A stretch of 59,507 nt of DNA, from positions 1 to 59,507 of the forward strand of contig JAFUZM010000058.1 of NCBI GenBank assembly GCA_017476605.1. The letters run 5' to 3'. A program made the translations under genes and the position numbers. Position 1 is the first letter of the stretch. Each line of letters begins with the position of its first letter. Shown in pieces: positions 8,962 to 18,000 of the stretch. The notes beneath the pieces are model-generated. The model made no database searches, was not told where the DNA came from, and was given only the letters and a program-made list of their open reading frames with translations. The DNA is from Clostridia bacterium. Its GTDB lineage: Bacteria; Bacillota; Clostridia; Christensenellales; Aristaeellaceae.

Positions 8962-9291
8962 TAAGTGAGTGTAACCTATAAGCCGAGTTCTGTAATCGAC
9001 GGTTATCTATCTTGGCCTGCTGTTACCAACAGGCTCCAGCGAAATCCTGAGAACTTGACGGGCCGTCTCAAGCGTTCTTTCGTTTCTTGCTCCGGATGGG
9101 GTTTACAGCGAAAATCAGTCGCCTGATTTCGGGTGAGCTCTTACCTCGCCTTTCCACCCTTACATGTTTCCATGCGGTATATCTCTGTTGCACTTTCCCT
9201 GGAGTCGCCTCCGCCGGGTGTTACCCGGCATCCTGCCCTGTGGAGCTCGGACTTTCCTCACATAAATGCGCAACCGTCCGGTAACCTCACT
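8962..9291 (-). ncRNA. rnpB: RNase P RNA component
   Basis: Catalytic RNA that trims the 5' leader of pre-tRNAs. Minus-strand hallmarks are GAGGAAAGTCC near the 5' end (P4 and CR-I), the GAGGTAAGAGCTCACC segment, and ACAGAACTCGGCTTATAG near the 3' end (CR-V). The ends AGTGAG...TTACC and GGTTA..CTCACT pair as helix P1 with one bulge and one mismatch, which fixes the ends within a few bases. A promoter lies at the right distance upstream and a strong terminator follows. Length is about 330 nt. I did not fold it fully, so type A versus B is not assigned. Confidence 0.95.
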
Positions 9292-9297
9292 GTGTAG

Positions 9298-9326
9298 ATT
9301 CTACATGAATTGACGCGATTAATCAA
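9298..9326 (-). promoter_or_regulatory. Promoter of rnpB
   Basis: Minus strand TTGATT (9321-9326), 17-base spacer, TAGAAT (9298-9303). A start seven bases on falls exactly at the first base of the P1 helix. Confidence 0.65.
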
Positions 9327-9444
9327 GATGCGCGCAGCTATTTTGAAAAGAAATGTTCCACGGAGGCCATCTGTACAGAAGGCCGCCTCCGGCGCATGCA
9401 TCCTTTTGCGAAAAACCGGTCCGTTTCAGTCAGCGCAGGCATCC

Positions 9445-10152
9445 TTACTTTACGAGGATGATTCTCCCGCAGTTCTCGCATTCCACATACGGTTCGCCTG
9501 TGCGAATCTTGTTCATATCTGCGGCAGGGAGCTGCATGTTACAGCCGCCACAGCGTCCCTCGCGAATTCTTGTAATCGGCGGTGAGGAGTGCCGCTTGAT
9601 CGTTGCATATTTTTCGAGCAGACTCTTGTCGATTCCGGCTGATTCCGCGGCAACTTTCTGCTTTAACTGCTCAAGCGTCTTTGAAGCTTCCTTGAATTCC
9701 TCATCATAGATCGCCTTGATGCGGTCAAATTCCGCACGCGCCTTTGCCGCACGTACGCGAACCTCGCGCTGCATCCTGTCTCTCGAATCGGCATCCTTGC
9801 GAAGCTTTGCAATTTCTCCATCATACCGGGAAATCTTCGCCAGCAGTTTCTGAACGGTTGAAACCAGCTCCTGTGCCTTTTCATGATTCTGCGGTGGATT
9901 TGTGCTCAGCTGGGAACGAATATCGGAAACCGATTTGGTGAGCCGCTCTACCTCATCCACCAGAGCTTCCATGCGGTCGCTCATGATATCTACATCAGAT
10001 TCAATTTTCTTGAGCGCATTCTGCTGCTCAAGCAGGAAATCACGATAGCGAATCAGCTCTTTCCGATTGCCGTTATTCCGCATCTCCTTTTCGTATCGTT
10101 CCAGCTCCATGTCAACTTGCTGGTATTTCCAGATCAGTTCATACTGTTCCAA
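9445..10152 (-). CDS. Zinc-ribbon coiled-coil protein (CT398/YbgI-neighbour type)
   Basis: A 235-residue protein with two parts. Residues 1-180 are a long charged coiled coil (repeated E/K/R/L heptads). The C-terminus has a C4 zinc ribbon, CGGCNMQ then CENCGR, spaced like the C4-type zinc ribbon family (PF02591). The start codon is TTG, supported by GAGGAGG eight bases upstream. It lies 84 bases after a Nif3-like gene, a pairing seen in many bacteria. The molecular function is not established; nucleic-acid or tether roles have been suggested for relatives. Confidence 0.85.
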   Translation of the reverse strand: MEQYELIWKYQQVDMELERYEKEMRNNGNRKELIRYRDFLLEQQNALKKIESDVDIMSDRMEALVDEVERLTKSVSDIRSQLSTNPPQNHEKAQELVSTVQKLLAKISRYDGEIAKLRKDADSRDRMQREVRVRAAKARAEFDRIKAIYDEEFKEASKTLEQLKQKVAAESAGIDKSLLEKYATIKRHSSPPITRIREGRCGGCNMQLPAADMNKIRTGEPYVECENCGRIILVK

Positions 10153-10236
10153 GTTCTTTTCCTCCTCGTGATATAGTTTACTGTTTCAGAAAGGAGTCTA
10201 TCCGAAAAAGTTTTCTTTGCAATGATTACACCGGGA

Positions 10237-10995
10237 TTACCCCAGCAGATTACAATCAGAACAATAGACAGTCGCCTGATATTCTAATTCATCCAATCTT
10301 TTTTGTAAAGCCCCTGTTAAAACCGGACAGATGATGCGTTCCGTTTCATAATGACCACCCTCAATCATCGGACAGCCATCATGAAGCGCATCCAGGGCAA
10401 TATTGTGGCGTACCTCTCCTGTCAAAAAGCAGTCCGCCCCAAGCTTCATTGCCTCTTTGTACTCATCGCTTCCCGCGCCGCTGCAGCAGCCAATAACATG
10501 ACAGCGCTTCTCTCGCTCTCCATATGTTCTGATTTGCGCTTTGAGCACATCCCGGACATGATCTGCCAGGACTCCAAAGGACATTTCCGGAATGTCGCCC
10601 ACCCGGATGCATCCCTCGCCCCGGATATTCCTCGCGCCAATTGTTTCAAGCAGTGTATCGTTCACACCGCCCGGCGCCGCATCCAGATTGGTATGCGCTG
10701 CGATATGGGCAATTTGTGCTGCGGCCATCTTAAGCATAATGCGGCCTTCTCTGGTCTCATCCGTGAGTCGCTGAATCGGCCTGAACATGAAGGGATGATG
10801 CGTAACGATGCACTGGCATTCCTTTTGAATGGCTTCCTCAAGCACCTCCTCCGTGATATCCAGTGCAACCAGGATATGGGATACCTCTGCATTCCGGTAT
10901 CCCTGAAGAATGCCGACATTGTCCCATTCCTCCGCCAGTTCAAACGGTGCAATTTCATTGACAATGGATGCAAGATCCGTAACGGTGCATTTCAT
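10237..10995 (-). CDS. Nif3-like dinuclear metal centre hexameric protein
   Basis: A 252-residue Nif3/YqfO family protein with two metal sites at its centre. Visible motifs are EEWDNVGILQG, VTHHPFMFRP and AHTNLDAAPGGVND in the N-terminal half, and LTGEVRHN and EGGHYETER in the C-terminal half, which supply the conserved His, Asp and Glu ligands. It overlaps the trmK stop by four bases (ATGA), so the two are translationally coupled. The family's substrate is unclear, with GTP cyclohydrolase-like activity reported for relatives. Confidence 0.93.
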   Translation of the reverse strand: MKCTVTDLASIVNEIAPFELAEEWDNVGILQGYRNAEVSHILVALDITEEVLEEAIQKECQCIVTHHPFMFRPIQRLTDETREGRIMLKMAAAQIAHIAAHTNLDAAPGGVNDTLLETIGARNIRGEGCIRVGDIPEMSFGVLADHVRDVLKAQIRTYGEREKRCHVIGCCSGAGSDEYKEAMKLGADCFLTGEVRHNIALDALHDGCPMIEGGHYETERIICPVLTGALQKRLDELEYQATVYCSDCNLLG

Positions 10996-11705
10996 AATAA
11001 AACACGCTCCAATATCTCTATGGTTTTCTCGATTTCAGGCACCTTTGCCTGTGAACGTTTCGTGCCGGATTCCATGAGCTTTGCATGCGTTCCTCGCATC
11101 TGCTCCAGCATCCGCGTGAGATAAGCCCGCTGGCCCTGAGAGGAGATGCCATTTACCGCCGTTCCAAGAAGCCAGGACTCCGGTGACGAAAGCACCTCTG
11201 CCTTTTTACTGGCCTCTATGATGACATAGCGCCTGCCTCCTGCCTCCGGGAAGGATTCCCGGGCAATGCCAAGTCCGATTCCGGCAAGTCCCTCGCGCAA
11301 CAATGGCACATCCGTATTGGCCTGGAGAAACAGGTCCGCAGAGGCACAGTAGTCAATCCCTTCCTCAAGAATTTGCCGTATGGTCTCGCCACCCATGCCG
11401 GCAATTAAAACCGCATCTGCCTTTTTGCTCTCAAGCACCTTAAGCCCGTCTCCGCAGATGACCTCGACGTTTTGATCCAGGCCGGTCTGCGAAAGCAGAA
11501 TTTCAGTCTTTTTTAGAGATGCCTCACTGATGTCGGAGGCAATCATATGAATATCCGGCCGTTGACGGATCAGATAGGCGGTTACAAACCCATGATCACA
11601 GCCGATATCGGCAACACATGGCATGCTTATATCATGAATTGCCTCAAGCACCATATCCGCTGCTGCACGAAGTCTTGCATCCAGCGGTTTTTTCGAATGA
11701 CCCAT
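10992..11705 (-). CDS. trmK: tRNA (adenine(22)-N1)-methyltransferase
   Basis: SAM-dependent enzyme that makes m1A22 in tRNA. From the ATG at 11705 it is 237 residues. It has CVADIGCDHGFVTAYL (SAM motif I), IASDIS (motif II) and AVLIAGMGGETI, typical of TrmK. A longer frame starts 84 bases upstream but would run through the hairpin after rpoD; 11705 has AAAGGAAG just upstream. The sigma-A/trmK/nif3 order is conserved in Firmicutes. Confidence 0.93.
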   Translation of the reverse strand: MGHSKKPLDARLRAAADMVLEAIHDISMPCVADIGCDHGFVTAYLIRQRPDIHMIASDISEASLKKTEILLSQTGLDQNVEVICGDGLKVLESKKADAVLIAGMGGETIRQILEEGIDYCASADLFLQANTDVPLLREGLAGIGLGIARESFPEAGGRRYVIIEASKKAEVLSSPESWLLGTAVNGISSQGQRAYLTRMLEQMRGTHAKLMESGTKRSQAKVPEIEKTIEILERVLL

Positions 11706-11717
11706 GTTCTTCCTTTC

Positions 11718-11746
11718 AAAAAAGAGCGAGGCAATGTCCTCGCTCT
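11718..11746 (-). terminator. Terminator-like hairpin between rpoD and trmK
   Basis: A 9-bp perfect stem (AGAGCGAGG/CCTCGCTCT, loop of 6) is followed by TTTTTT on the minus strand. The T-tract adjoins the Shine-Dalgarno of trmK. Confidence 0.8.
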
Positions 11747-11778
11747 GTTCCCATTTCCCATCAGCTGAACGCTCACGA

Positions 11779-12882
11779 TCAGTATTCAAGGTAATCTCTC
11801 AGTTTCTTGCTGCGACTCGGATGACGGAGCTTGCGAAGCGCCTTGGCTTCAATCTGACGGATGCGTTCACGCGTTACGTTAAACTCCTGTCCGACCTCCT
11901 CAAGGGTCCTCTGACGGCCATCCTCGAGGCCAAAGCGCAGAGACAACACCTTCTTTTCGCGCGGCGTCAGCGTGTTGAGTACGCTCATCAGCTGCTCTTT
12001 CATCAGCATGAATGAGGCAGCCTCTGCCGGCGGCGGTGCGTCCTCATCCTGAATGAAGTCGCCAAGGTGGGAATCCTCTTCCTCGCCGATCGGCGTTTCA
12101 AGAGAGACCGGTTCCTGCGCAATCTTGATAATTTCGCGGACCTTCTCCACCGTGATGCCCATGGCCTCGGCAATTTCCTCAGGCGTCGGCTCACGGCCGT
12201 TTTCCTGCAGCAGCTGACGGCTGACGCGGATCAGTTTATTGATGGTTTCCACCATGTGTACGGGAATACGGATGGTCCTCGCCTGATCAGCAATAGCTCT
12301 TGTGATTGCCTGACGGATCCACCATGTGGCGTAGGTTGAAAACTTGTATCCCTTGGTATAGTCGAATTTCTCAACCGCCTTGATGAGACCCAGGTTTCCT
12401 TCCTGAATGAGGTCAAGGAAGAGCATTCCCCTGCCAACGTACCGCTTTGCAATGGAGACAACGAGTCTCAGGTTCGCCTCGGCAAGCTTTTTCTTGGCCT
12501 CCTTGGCAACCTCTCCGCCCATTTCCATCTGCTTTGCAATCTGAATCTCTTCCTCAGCGGTCAGAAGGGGAACCTTGCCGATTTCCTTCAGGTACATGCG
12601 AACAGGATCGTCCACCCCTACGCCTTCAGGAACACTGAGATCCTCCCGTTCCGGGGCAACCTCCTCCGGTACAGCACTGGTTGTTTCGTTCTTGGAGGCA
12701 TTGACAAGACTGAGCCCTTCCGATTCGAGTGTTTCAAAAACGGCATCGATCGCCTCTGCATCAATTTCCAGGTCTGCGAGCTTCGTCATCACATCCTGAT
12801 ACGTCAATGTCTTTTTCTCGTTTTTGGCTGAATCCAGAATCTCCCTAACCTTCTGTTGAACCTGCTCCCGATTAAGTGCCAT
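11779..12882 (-). CDS. rpoD: RNA polymerase sigma factor RpoD (sigma-A)
   Basis: Primary sigma factor of 367 residues, a typical Firmicutes size. Region 1.1 is at the N-terminus (1-80). Region 1.2 begins at [17 protein letters not shown]. Region 2 has [36 protein letters not shown] and [17 protein letters not shown]. Region 4 ends with [19 protein letters not shown], the -35 binding helix-turn-helix. It overlaps the end of dnaG by 11 bases, the classical macromolecular-synthesis pairing. Confidence 0.98.
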   Translation of the reverse strand: MALNREQVQQKVREILDSAKNEKKTLTYQDVMTKLADLEIDAEAIDAVFETLESEGLSLVNASKNETTSAVPEEVAPEREDLSVPEGVGVDDPVRMYLKEIGKVPLLTAEEEIQIAKQMEMGGEVAKEAKKKLAEANLRLVVSIAKRYVGRGMLFLDLIQEGNLGLIKAVEKFDYTKGYKFSTYATWWIRQAITRAIADQARTIRIPVHMVETINKLIRVSRQLLQENGREPTPEEIAEAMGITVEKVREIIKIAQEPVSLETPIGEEEDSHLGDFIQDEDAPPPAEAASFMLMKEQLMSVLNTLTPREKKVLSLRFGLEDGRQRTLEEVGQEFNVTRERIRQIEAKALRKLRHPSRSKKLRDYLEY

Positions 12883-14644
12883 ACTGTTCGCCGTCCTTTC
12901 CTTTTGAACTCTTGATCTTGATGAGCTCCATGATTGCTGATAAAGCCTCCGTTCTTGCCTGCCCCTGCAGCGTCTTCATATCTTCTTTCATTTTGGCAAT
13001 TTTCATATCCAGCTTTTTGTCCTTCAGTACAGAAAGGCATTCATTGATTGCCTCCACCTGATCCTGATCTGCCATCTGGGGCATATCCTCTATCACGCGA
13101 ACAAAACGACCTCTCATCTGTTCATCATCAATTTCATCGAGAATTACCGAAACGCTCTTCCCTGAAAGGAGCATTTTTGCAATTTCCTGATTTTCCGAGG
13201 TGATGAAATCCTCAGCACGGATGATGTCCTTACCTGCCCCTGAAACAAGGAAAACAAGCAGCTGCTTTTCCGCATTGTCAATCGTAAGATCCACGCCATC
13301 AGCATGCATCTGCAGTGGGCGCGCCTCACGTTTAAACGTTGCCTGCTTCTCGTTTGATAAAAGCTCCGTCCTTCCGATCTGTGCGAGAAGAACGTCCCGC
13401 GGAAAGCCGGTTTCAAGCATGAGCTGCTGCACGTAGTTTTCCAGTTCCACCGGTTCTGTGACCGACACAAGAAACTTTGCACACGCAATGGCATATGCCG
13501 TTCGTCCCTCCTGCGTGGACATATCGTGCTTTTCTGCTTCGCGAAGCATCCGATAGGTCACCGCATTCACCGGAACCAGCGTGTCAAGTCCTTCTTTTCC
13601 ATATGCCCGTACATACTCATCCGGGTCCATTCCGTTTGGAAAATCCAGGACGCGTACCGGGACATGCTCCGACTCAAAGATATCGAGCGCGCGTAAAATC
13701 GCATGCTGTCCTGCGGAGTCGCCGTCATAGGATACCCAGATTTCCGGCGCATACCGTTTCAGCAGTCTTGCCTGTTCAATGGTCAGTGCCGTTCCCAGTG
13801 TCGCCACCACACCCTGAATGCCTGCCTGCACCATGGAGATGACATCCATATATCCCTCAGTCAGGATGATGCGCTTGAGGCCCTTTGCTTTCTTAAGCAG
13901 ATTGGCGGCAAACACTTCATACCGCTTATTAAAGACAATGGTGTCGCCGGTATTCAGATATTTTCTCGGATTTTTCTCAAGTGCGCGCCCGCCGAATCCC
14001 AGCACCTGTCCTCTGGCGTTGATGATGGGAAACATCGCCCGTCCGCGAAACATGTCATACAGTCTGTTCTCGTTTTTAAGCGAAATGCCGGACTGGAGCA
14101 GCTCTTTTTCGGTAAATCCAAGCTTCATCATCGCCCGGGTTCCGGTATCTCCGCCTGCCGGAGAGGCACCAAGGCCAAAACGGCGAATCGTATGGTCATT
14201 GAGTCCCCGGTCATGAAAATAGGAAAGAATTCCCGCATTCTGCGGTTCCCAAAGCTGCGCATGCATGTATCTGGCATACTCTTTGTTGAGCTCGTATACC
14301 CGCTCGCGTTCCTCATTATTCTCTCTTGTTCCCTGACTGCTGAGGAAATGTTCCGGGAGTGGAACGTGCGCATCCTCCGCCAGCTGCGCGACTGCCTCCT
14401 TAAACTCAAGATGCTCGACTTCCATGAGAAAGTTGATCACGCCGCCGGAGGCATGACAGCCAAAGCAATAATAGATCTGCCATTGGGGATTGACAGAAAA
14501 AGAGGCTGTCTTTTCCATGTGGAAAGGACATAACCCCCAATATCGATTCCCCTTTTTTGTTAATTGGACATGCCGGGATACGACCTGAACAATATCGGTA
14601 CGATCTATCAGTTCATCCAGCCAAACACGTGAATACTGTGCCAT
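12872..14644 (-). CDS. dnaG: DNA primase
   Basis: Synthesises primers for replication. From the ATG at 14644 it is 590 residues. A CHC2 zinc finger comes first (CPFHMEK and [11 protein letters not shown], about 35-70). The primase core has a TOPRIM domain with [10 protein letters not shown] (catalytic Glu) and [12 protein letters not shown] (metal Asps). The C-terminal part would bind the helicase. An upstream in-frame start would add 42 residues, but 14644 has AGGAG six bases before it and opens on the conserved zinc-finger region. It ends inside the start of rpoD. Confidence 0.97.
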   Translation of the reverse strand: MAQYSRVWLDELIDRTDIVQVVSRHVQLTKKGNRYWGLCPFHMEKTASFSVNPQWQIYYCFGCHASGGVINFLMEVEHLEFKEAVAQLAEDAHVPLPEHFLSSQGTRENNEERERVYELNKEYARYMHAQLWEPQNAGILSYFHDRGLNDHTIRRFGLGASPAGGDTGTRAMMKLGFTEKELLQSGISLKNENRLYDMFRGRAMFPIINARGQVLGFGGRALEKNPRKYLNTGDTIVFNKRYEVFAANLLKKAKGLKRIILTEGYMDVISMVQAGIQGVVATLGTALTIEQARLLKRYAPEIWVSYDGDSAGQHAILRALDIFESEHVPVRVLDFPNGMDPDEYVRAYGKEGLDTLVPVNAVTYRMLREAEKHDMSTQEGRTAYAIACAKFLVSVTEPVELENYVQQLMLETGFPRDVLLAQIGRTELLSNEKQATFKREARPLQMHADGVDLTIDNAEKQLLVFLVSGAGKDIIRAEDFITSENQEIAKMLLSGKSVSVILDEIDDEQMRGRFVRVIEDMPQMADQDQVEAINECLSVLKDKKLDMKIAKMKEDMKTLQGQARTEALSAIMELIKIKSSKGKDGEQYGT

Positions 14645-14818
14645 ACCCATCTCCTGTCTGCGAAGCAGGGACATCCCTATGCACACGCGGGCATCTCTGT
14701 CAGCGAAAAACAGGGAGCCCTCATCCAAAACGATGGAGAGGTCCCCTTCCCTGACTTTTAAATTGTTCACGCAGGCAGAAATTCCTGCTAAAGTAAAGCG
14801 TGTAAAGTAAATTTGTGA

Positions 14819-15820
14819 TTACTTACCAAAAAATGTTGGAATAAATATACGTTCATACACAGAAACTGCATAGCGATCCGTCATTCCTGCCACATAATCT
14901 GCCGCAGCGCGCTCAATTCCTTCCCGATATACAATTTCAATGTACTCATTGGGCATCTCTGTCGGGTGACGGGTAAAATACCAGAAGAGCTCCCGCACAA
15001 TGTGCTCTGTCTTCTCCGCTTCTCCCTCCGCCCAGTCGCGGGAATACACGAATCGAAACAGAAAGCTGCGCAGCTCAAGGAGTGCGTCCCAGGCATCCTC
15101 CTCCATGTAGATGACGGGTCGGTCATAGGAGTTCTTAATGACGCTCTTAATCATCGTATCAATGCGTTTGCCGTGGGTATCCCCAAGCCGCTTTACTGCA
15201 GCGCGGGGCAAATCCTCTGCATCAATGATTCCCGCACGGAGAGCATCATCTATGTCATGATTGATATACGCGATGCGATCCGCCAGATGCACGCAGCTTC
15301 CCTCCAGAGTAAGTGGCCTCACCGGACCGCTGTGGTGCTCAATCCCGTTGATGACCTCAAACGTCAGATTCAGTCCCTCTCCGTCCTTTTCGAGCACCTC
15401 AACGACGCGCCTGCTCTGCTGTCTGTGTTCAAAGCCCTCGCGCAGCACCGATCTTAGAACGCTCTCGCCTGCATGACCAAAGGGCGTATGGCCAAGATCA
15501 TGTCCAAGCGCAATTGCCTCCGTCAGATCTTCATTCAGCCGAAGTCCCCGGGCCAGGGAACGCGCCACCTGGGTTACCTCAAGGGTATGCGTCAGTCGCG
15601 TCCGATAGTGATCCCCCTCCGGGGATAAAAACACCTGCGTCTTTCCCTTTAACCGCCGGAATGCCTTACTGTGCAGAATTCTGTCCCGGTCTCGCTGATA
15701 ATCCGTTCGAAGGTCATCGCTCGACACCGGTTTTTTCCGTCCACGGCTCGCCGCACTCTTCTGGGCCAGCGGGGAAAGGAGTGTAAGCTCACGCTCCTCA
15801 AGCATCTCACGTATCGTCAT
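14819..15820 (-). CDS. dgt: Deoxyguanosinetriphosphate triphosphohydrolase-like protein
   Basis: HD-domain dNTP triphosphohydrolase of 333 residues from the ATG at 15820, which has GAGGGA upstream. The N-terminus has DRDRILHSKAFRRLKGKTQV, then TRLTHTLEVTQVAR and GHDLGHTPFGHAGE, which give the H...HD...D metal site. The length is that of the shorter Dgt-like clade found next to dnaG in Firmicutes. It lies upstream of dnaG with a 174-base gap. The exact dNTP preference cannot be read from sequence. Confidence 0.93.
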   Translation of the reverse strand: MTIREMLEERELTLLSPLAQKSAASRGRKKPVSSDDLRTDYQRDRDRILHSKAFRRLKGKTQVFLSPEGDHYRTRLTHTLEVTQVARSLARGLRLNEDLTEAIALGHDLGHTPFGHAGESVLRSVLREGFEHRQQSRRVVEVLEKDGEGLNLTFEVINGIEHHSGPVRPLTLEGSCVHLADRIAYINHDIDDALRAGIIDAEDLPRAAVKRLGDTHGKRIDTMIKSVIKNSYDRPVIYMEEDAWDALLELRSFLFRFVYSRDWAEGEAEKTEHIVRELFWYFTRHPTEMPNEYIEIVYREGIERAAADYVAGMTDRYAVSVYERIFIPTFFGK

Positions 15821-15852
15821 CGTTCCGTCCCTCACCAATCGTCCGGAGTCCT

Positions 15853-16482
15853 TTACGCATAATAATGGAAAGCGAATACGACTCCCTGCCTCACCTGAAC
15901 CGTCGCCGTATCGCTGATCAGAACATTTGAAATTCCACGGGTTTCAAAAGGATAAAGTGTCTCATCGCAAAGAGGATACGAAAATCCCGTAAGCGTGACA
16001 CCCTCAGCTGTGCTCATCGGAATCAGGGAAACGGTATCGCCCGATTCCCCGCAAATTGTGAGCTCCTCCTGCACCGCTTCAATCCTTACCCGCTCATCCA
16101 GGATCTCGGCATGGGCACCATGCAACTGGGCATACCGCAGCAGAGCAAGATTTCCAAGTGCATGATCCAATCGACCACCGCAGGCACCAAGGATACAGAT
16201 GTCATCGCACCCGCGCTCAATCGCCGTTTTCACGGCAATCTCTCCATCCGTATCATCCTTTCTGCAGGGAAGCCGCAGGACATTCAGTTTATCCTCTACC
16301 ATCGCAAGGACCGCAGGATTCACAGAATCCATATCGCCGACCCAGATGTCGGGGGTAATCCCCACTCCAAGGAATGCTTCCATTCCCCGGTCGGCCGCAA
16401 TCACAAGATCCGAATGCCCGGCGTTTTCCTTGAGAAGATCTTCTGTCGGCAGGTCACCGCCCAAGACGAGCAATGCGCGCAT
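15853..16482 (-). CDS. thiN: Thiamine pyrophosphokinase
   Basis: Converts thiamine to thiamine diphosphate. The 209-residue protein has AADRGMEAFLGVGI, PDIWVGDMDSV, KDDTDGEIAVK and LGACGGRLDHALGNL, the ATP and thiamine site motifs. The ATG lies inside the 3' end of rpe (29-base overlap) with AAGGAG six bases upstream, so it is coupled to rpe. The rsgA-rpe-thiN order is standard in Firmicutes. Confidence 0.95.
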   Translation of the reverse strand: MRALLVLGGDLPTEDLLKENAGHSDLVIAADRGMEAFLGVGITPDIWVGDMDSVNPAVLAMVEDKLNVLRLPCRKDDTDGEIAVKTAIERGCDDICILGACGGRLDHALGNLALLRYAQLHGAHAEILDERVRIEAVQEELTICGESGDTVSLIPMSTAEGVTLTGFSYPLCDETLYPFETRGISNVLISDTATVQVRQGVVFAFHYYA

Positions 16483-17128
16483 CCAGTTCTCCTTTCACTT
16501 CTCTCACAACGCCCTCCGGATCCTCGGCACCGTACAGGCCGGTTCCCATTACCAGAATGTCAGCGCCGGCATCCAGAATCGGATGAATGTTCTGAAGCTT
16601 CACCCCGCCGTCCACCTCAATGGGAATTCTGCGGTCCAGCTGATCTATCATCTTTCTCAGTACAGGAAGCTTCTTAATGCAGTCTGCCCTTGCTTCCTGC
16701 CCGCCAAATCCCGGCTGTACCAGCATCACCAGCACCATATCGCATTCACTTAAATATGGTTCAATCACAGCCGGATCCGTTTCGGGGTTTATGCTGATAC
16801 AGGTCTTGCAGTTTCTGGCATGAATTTCCCTCAGAACAGAGAGCACATCATCCTGAATCTCCGCATGGATCGTCAGGCTGTCCGCTCCTGCCTTCACGTA
16901 ATCCTCCAGATAGGTTCTTGGATTGTCCAGCATCAGGTGCACATCAAGAAAGCATGTTGTTATTGAGCGAACCGCCGCCACAAAGGCCGGTCCAAAGGCA
17001 ATGTTCGGGACAAAATGACCATCCATCTGATCAAAATGAAGGATTTTAATGCCCCATTTCTCGGCAAGCCGTACATCCTCCTCCAGATTCAAAAGGTTTG
17101 CGCCAAGCAAAGATCCCGCAACTTCCAT
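16454..17128 (-). CDS. rpe: Ribulose-phosphate 3-epimerase
   Basis: Interconverts ribulose 5-phosphate and xylulose 5-phosphate. TIM barrel of 224 residues from the ATG at 17128, which overlaps the rsgA stop as TAATG. Motifs are LHFDQMDGHFVPNI (metal ligands), DVHLMLDNP, VMLVQPGFGGQ and IEVDGGVKLQN. A slightly longer frame starts 21 bases upstream; the overlap start fits the family N-terminus better. Confidence 0.96.
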   Translation of the reverse strand: MEVAGSLLGANLLNLEEDVRLAEKWGIKILHFDQMDGHFVPNIAFGPAFVAAVRSITTCFLDVHLMLDNPRTYLEDYVKAGADSLTIHAEIQDDVLSVLREIHARNCKTCISINPETDPAVIEPYLSECDMVLVMLVQPGFGGQEARADCIKKLPVLRKMIDQLDRRIPIEVDGGVKLQNIHPILDAGADILVMGTGLYGAEDPEGVVREVKGELDARIARLGR

Positions 17129-17994
17129 TAGTGATAACGCTCCTTCCACGCATCCCGTACTTCCTTTACGATACTCCGATACCGCTCATACCGGACCGGA
17201 TTGAGACCACCGTGCTCAACCGCTGCCCGAACCGCACAGCCCGGTTCACGATCATGCATGCACGGCTGAAACTTGCACCGATCCGCAAAGCCGGCATATT
17301 CCGGATACAGTTCCGGCACCTCCTGCGGATCAATGGAAATCGTTTCAAACAGGGAAAAACCAGGGGTATCCATAATCTTAAGCCCATTTGCAATGAGCAG
17401 TTCCGACCGTCTTGTCGTATGTCTGCCGCGTTCTGTTTTCCTGCTGAGCCCGCCCGTTTCAAGATTCAGTCCGCAGAGCGCATTCAGAAGTGTGCTTTTC
17501 CCGACCGCTGACTGTCCGGCAAAACAGCAAAGCTTTCCTTTGAGCGCCATATACAGTTCATCTATTCCGGTACCCGATACCGTGCTGGTGCTGAAAACAC
17601 TCAGTGTACTGTCAGAAAACTCTTCCCTGATCTGCTGCGGCAGCGAGGAATTCAAATCATTCTTGTTGACAACAATTGCAGGCTGAATCTTTTCTTTTGC
17701 AGCACAGAGAAGCAGCCGCTCAATCAGCATCATGTCCGGCTGCGGTACCGGTGCCAGAACCAGAACCAGCATATCCACATTGGCTACCGCAGGACGGATC
17801 AGCTGATTTTTTCTTTCATAGATTTCCTCAAGCCAGCCGTCTTCCTCGCCCGTTCCCGGTTCAAAGCGCACATGATCGCCGGGAACAGGGGCACTGATTC
17901 GCCTGAGCTTTTTCTGCGCCCGGCAGGTATACTCTTTATCGCCCGAGAGAATCTCGTAGAAACTGCCGATTCCCTTTACAATGATTCCATCCAT
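17128..17994 (-). CDS. rsgA: Ribosome small subunit-dependent GTPase A
   Basis: Circularly permuted GTPase that checks late 30S maturation. The 288-residue protein has an N-terminal OB fold, then G4 (VNKNDL), G1 (GQSAVGKSTLLN) and G3 (DTPGF) in the permuted order. The C-terminal zinc site is spread over CKFQPCMHDREPGC. It starts 7 bases after prkC ends and couples to rpe. It is a classic neighbour of the PASTA kinase. Confidence 0.97.
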   Translation of the reverse strand: MDGIIVKGIGSFYEILSGDKEYTCRAQKKLRRISAPVPGDHVRFEPGTGEEDGWLEEIYERKNQLIRPAVANVDMLVLVLAPVPQPDMMLIERLLLCAAKEKIQPAIVVNKNDLNSSLPQQIREEFSDSTLSVFSTSTVSGTGIDELYMALKGKLCCFAGQSAVGKSTLLNALCGLNLETGGLSRKTERGRHTTRRSELLIANGLKIMDTPGFSLFETISIDPQEVPELYPEYAGFADRCKFQPCMHDREPGCAVRAAVEHGGLNPVRYERYRSIVKEVRDAWKERYH

Positions 17995-18000
17995 ATTGCC

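Noticed and set aside
9330-9444. Second small RNA upstream of rnpB
   Set aside because: The stretch contains a loose GGAGG..GGCC/GGCCTCC hairpin after the zinc-ribbon gene but no promoter or T-tract of its own; it is more likely a weak terminator.
13703-14533. Long plus-strand frame opposite dnaG
   Set aside because: It lies wholly opposite a gene with intact primase motifs, has no ribosome site, and its residue composition is that of an antisense shadow. Similar plus-strand frames opposite rsmB, smc and fprA were rejected for the same reason.
15853-16482. TPP riboswitch near the thiamine pyrophosphokinase gene
   Set aside because: The gene overlaps rpe and has no leader of its own; no conserved thi-box segment is visible.
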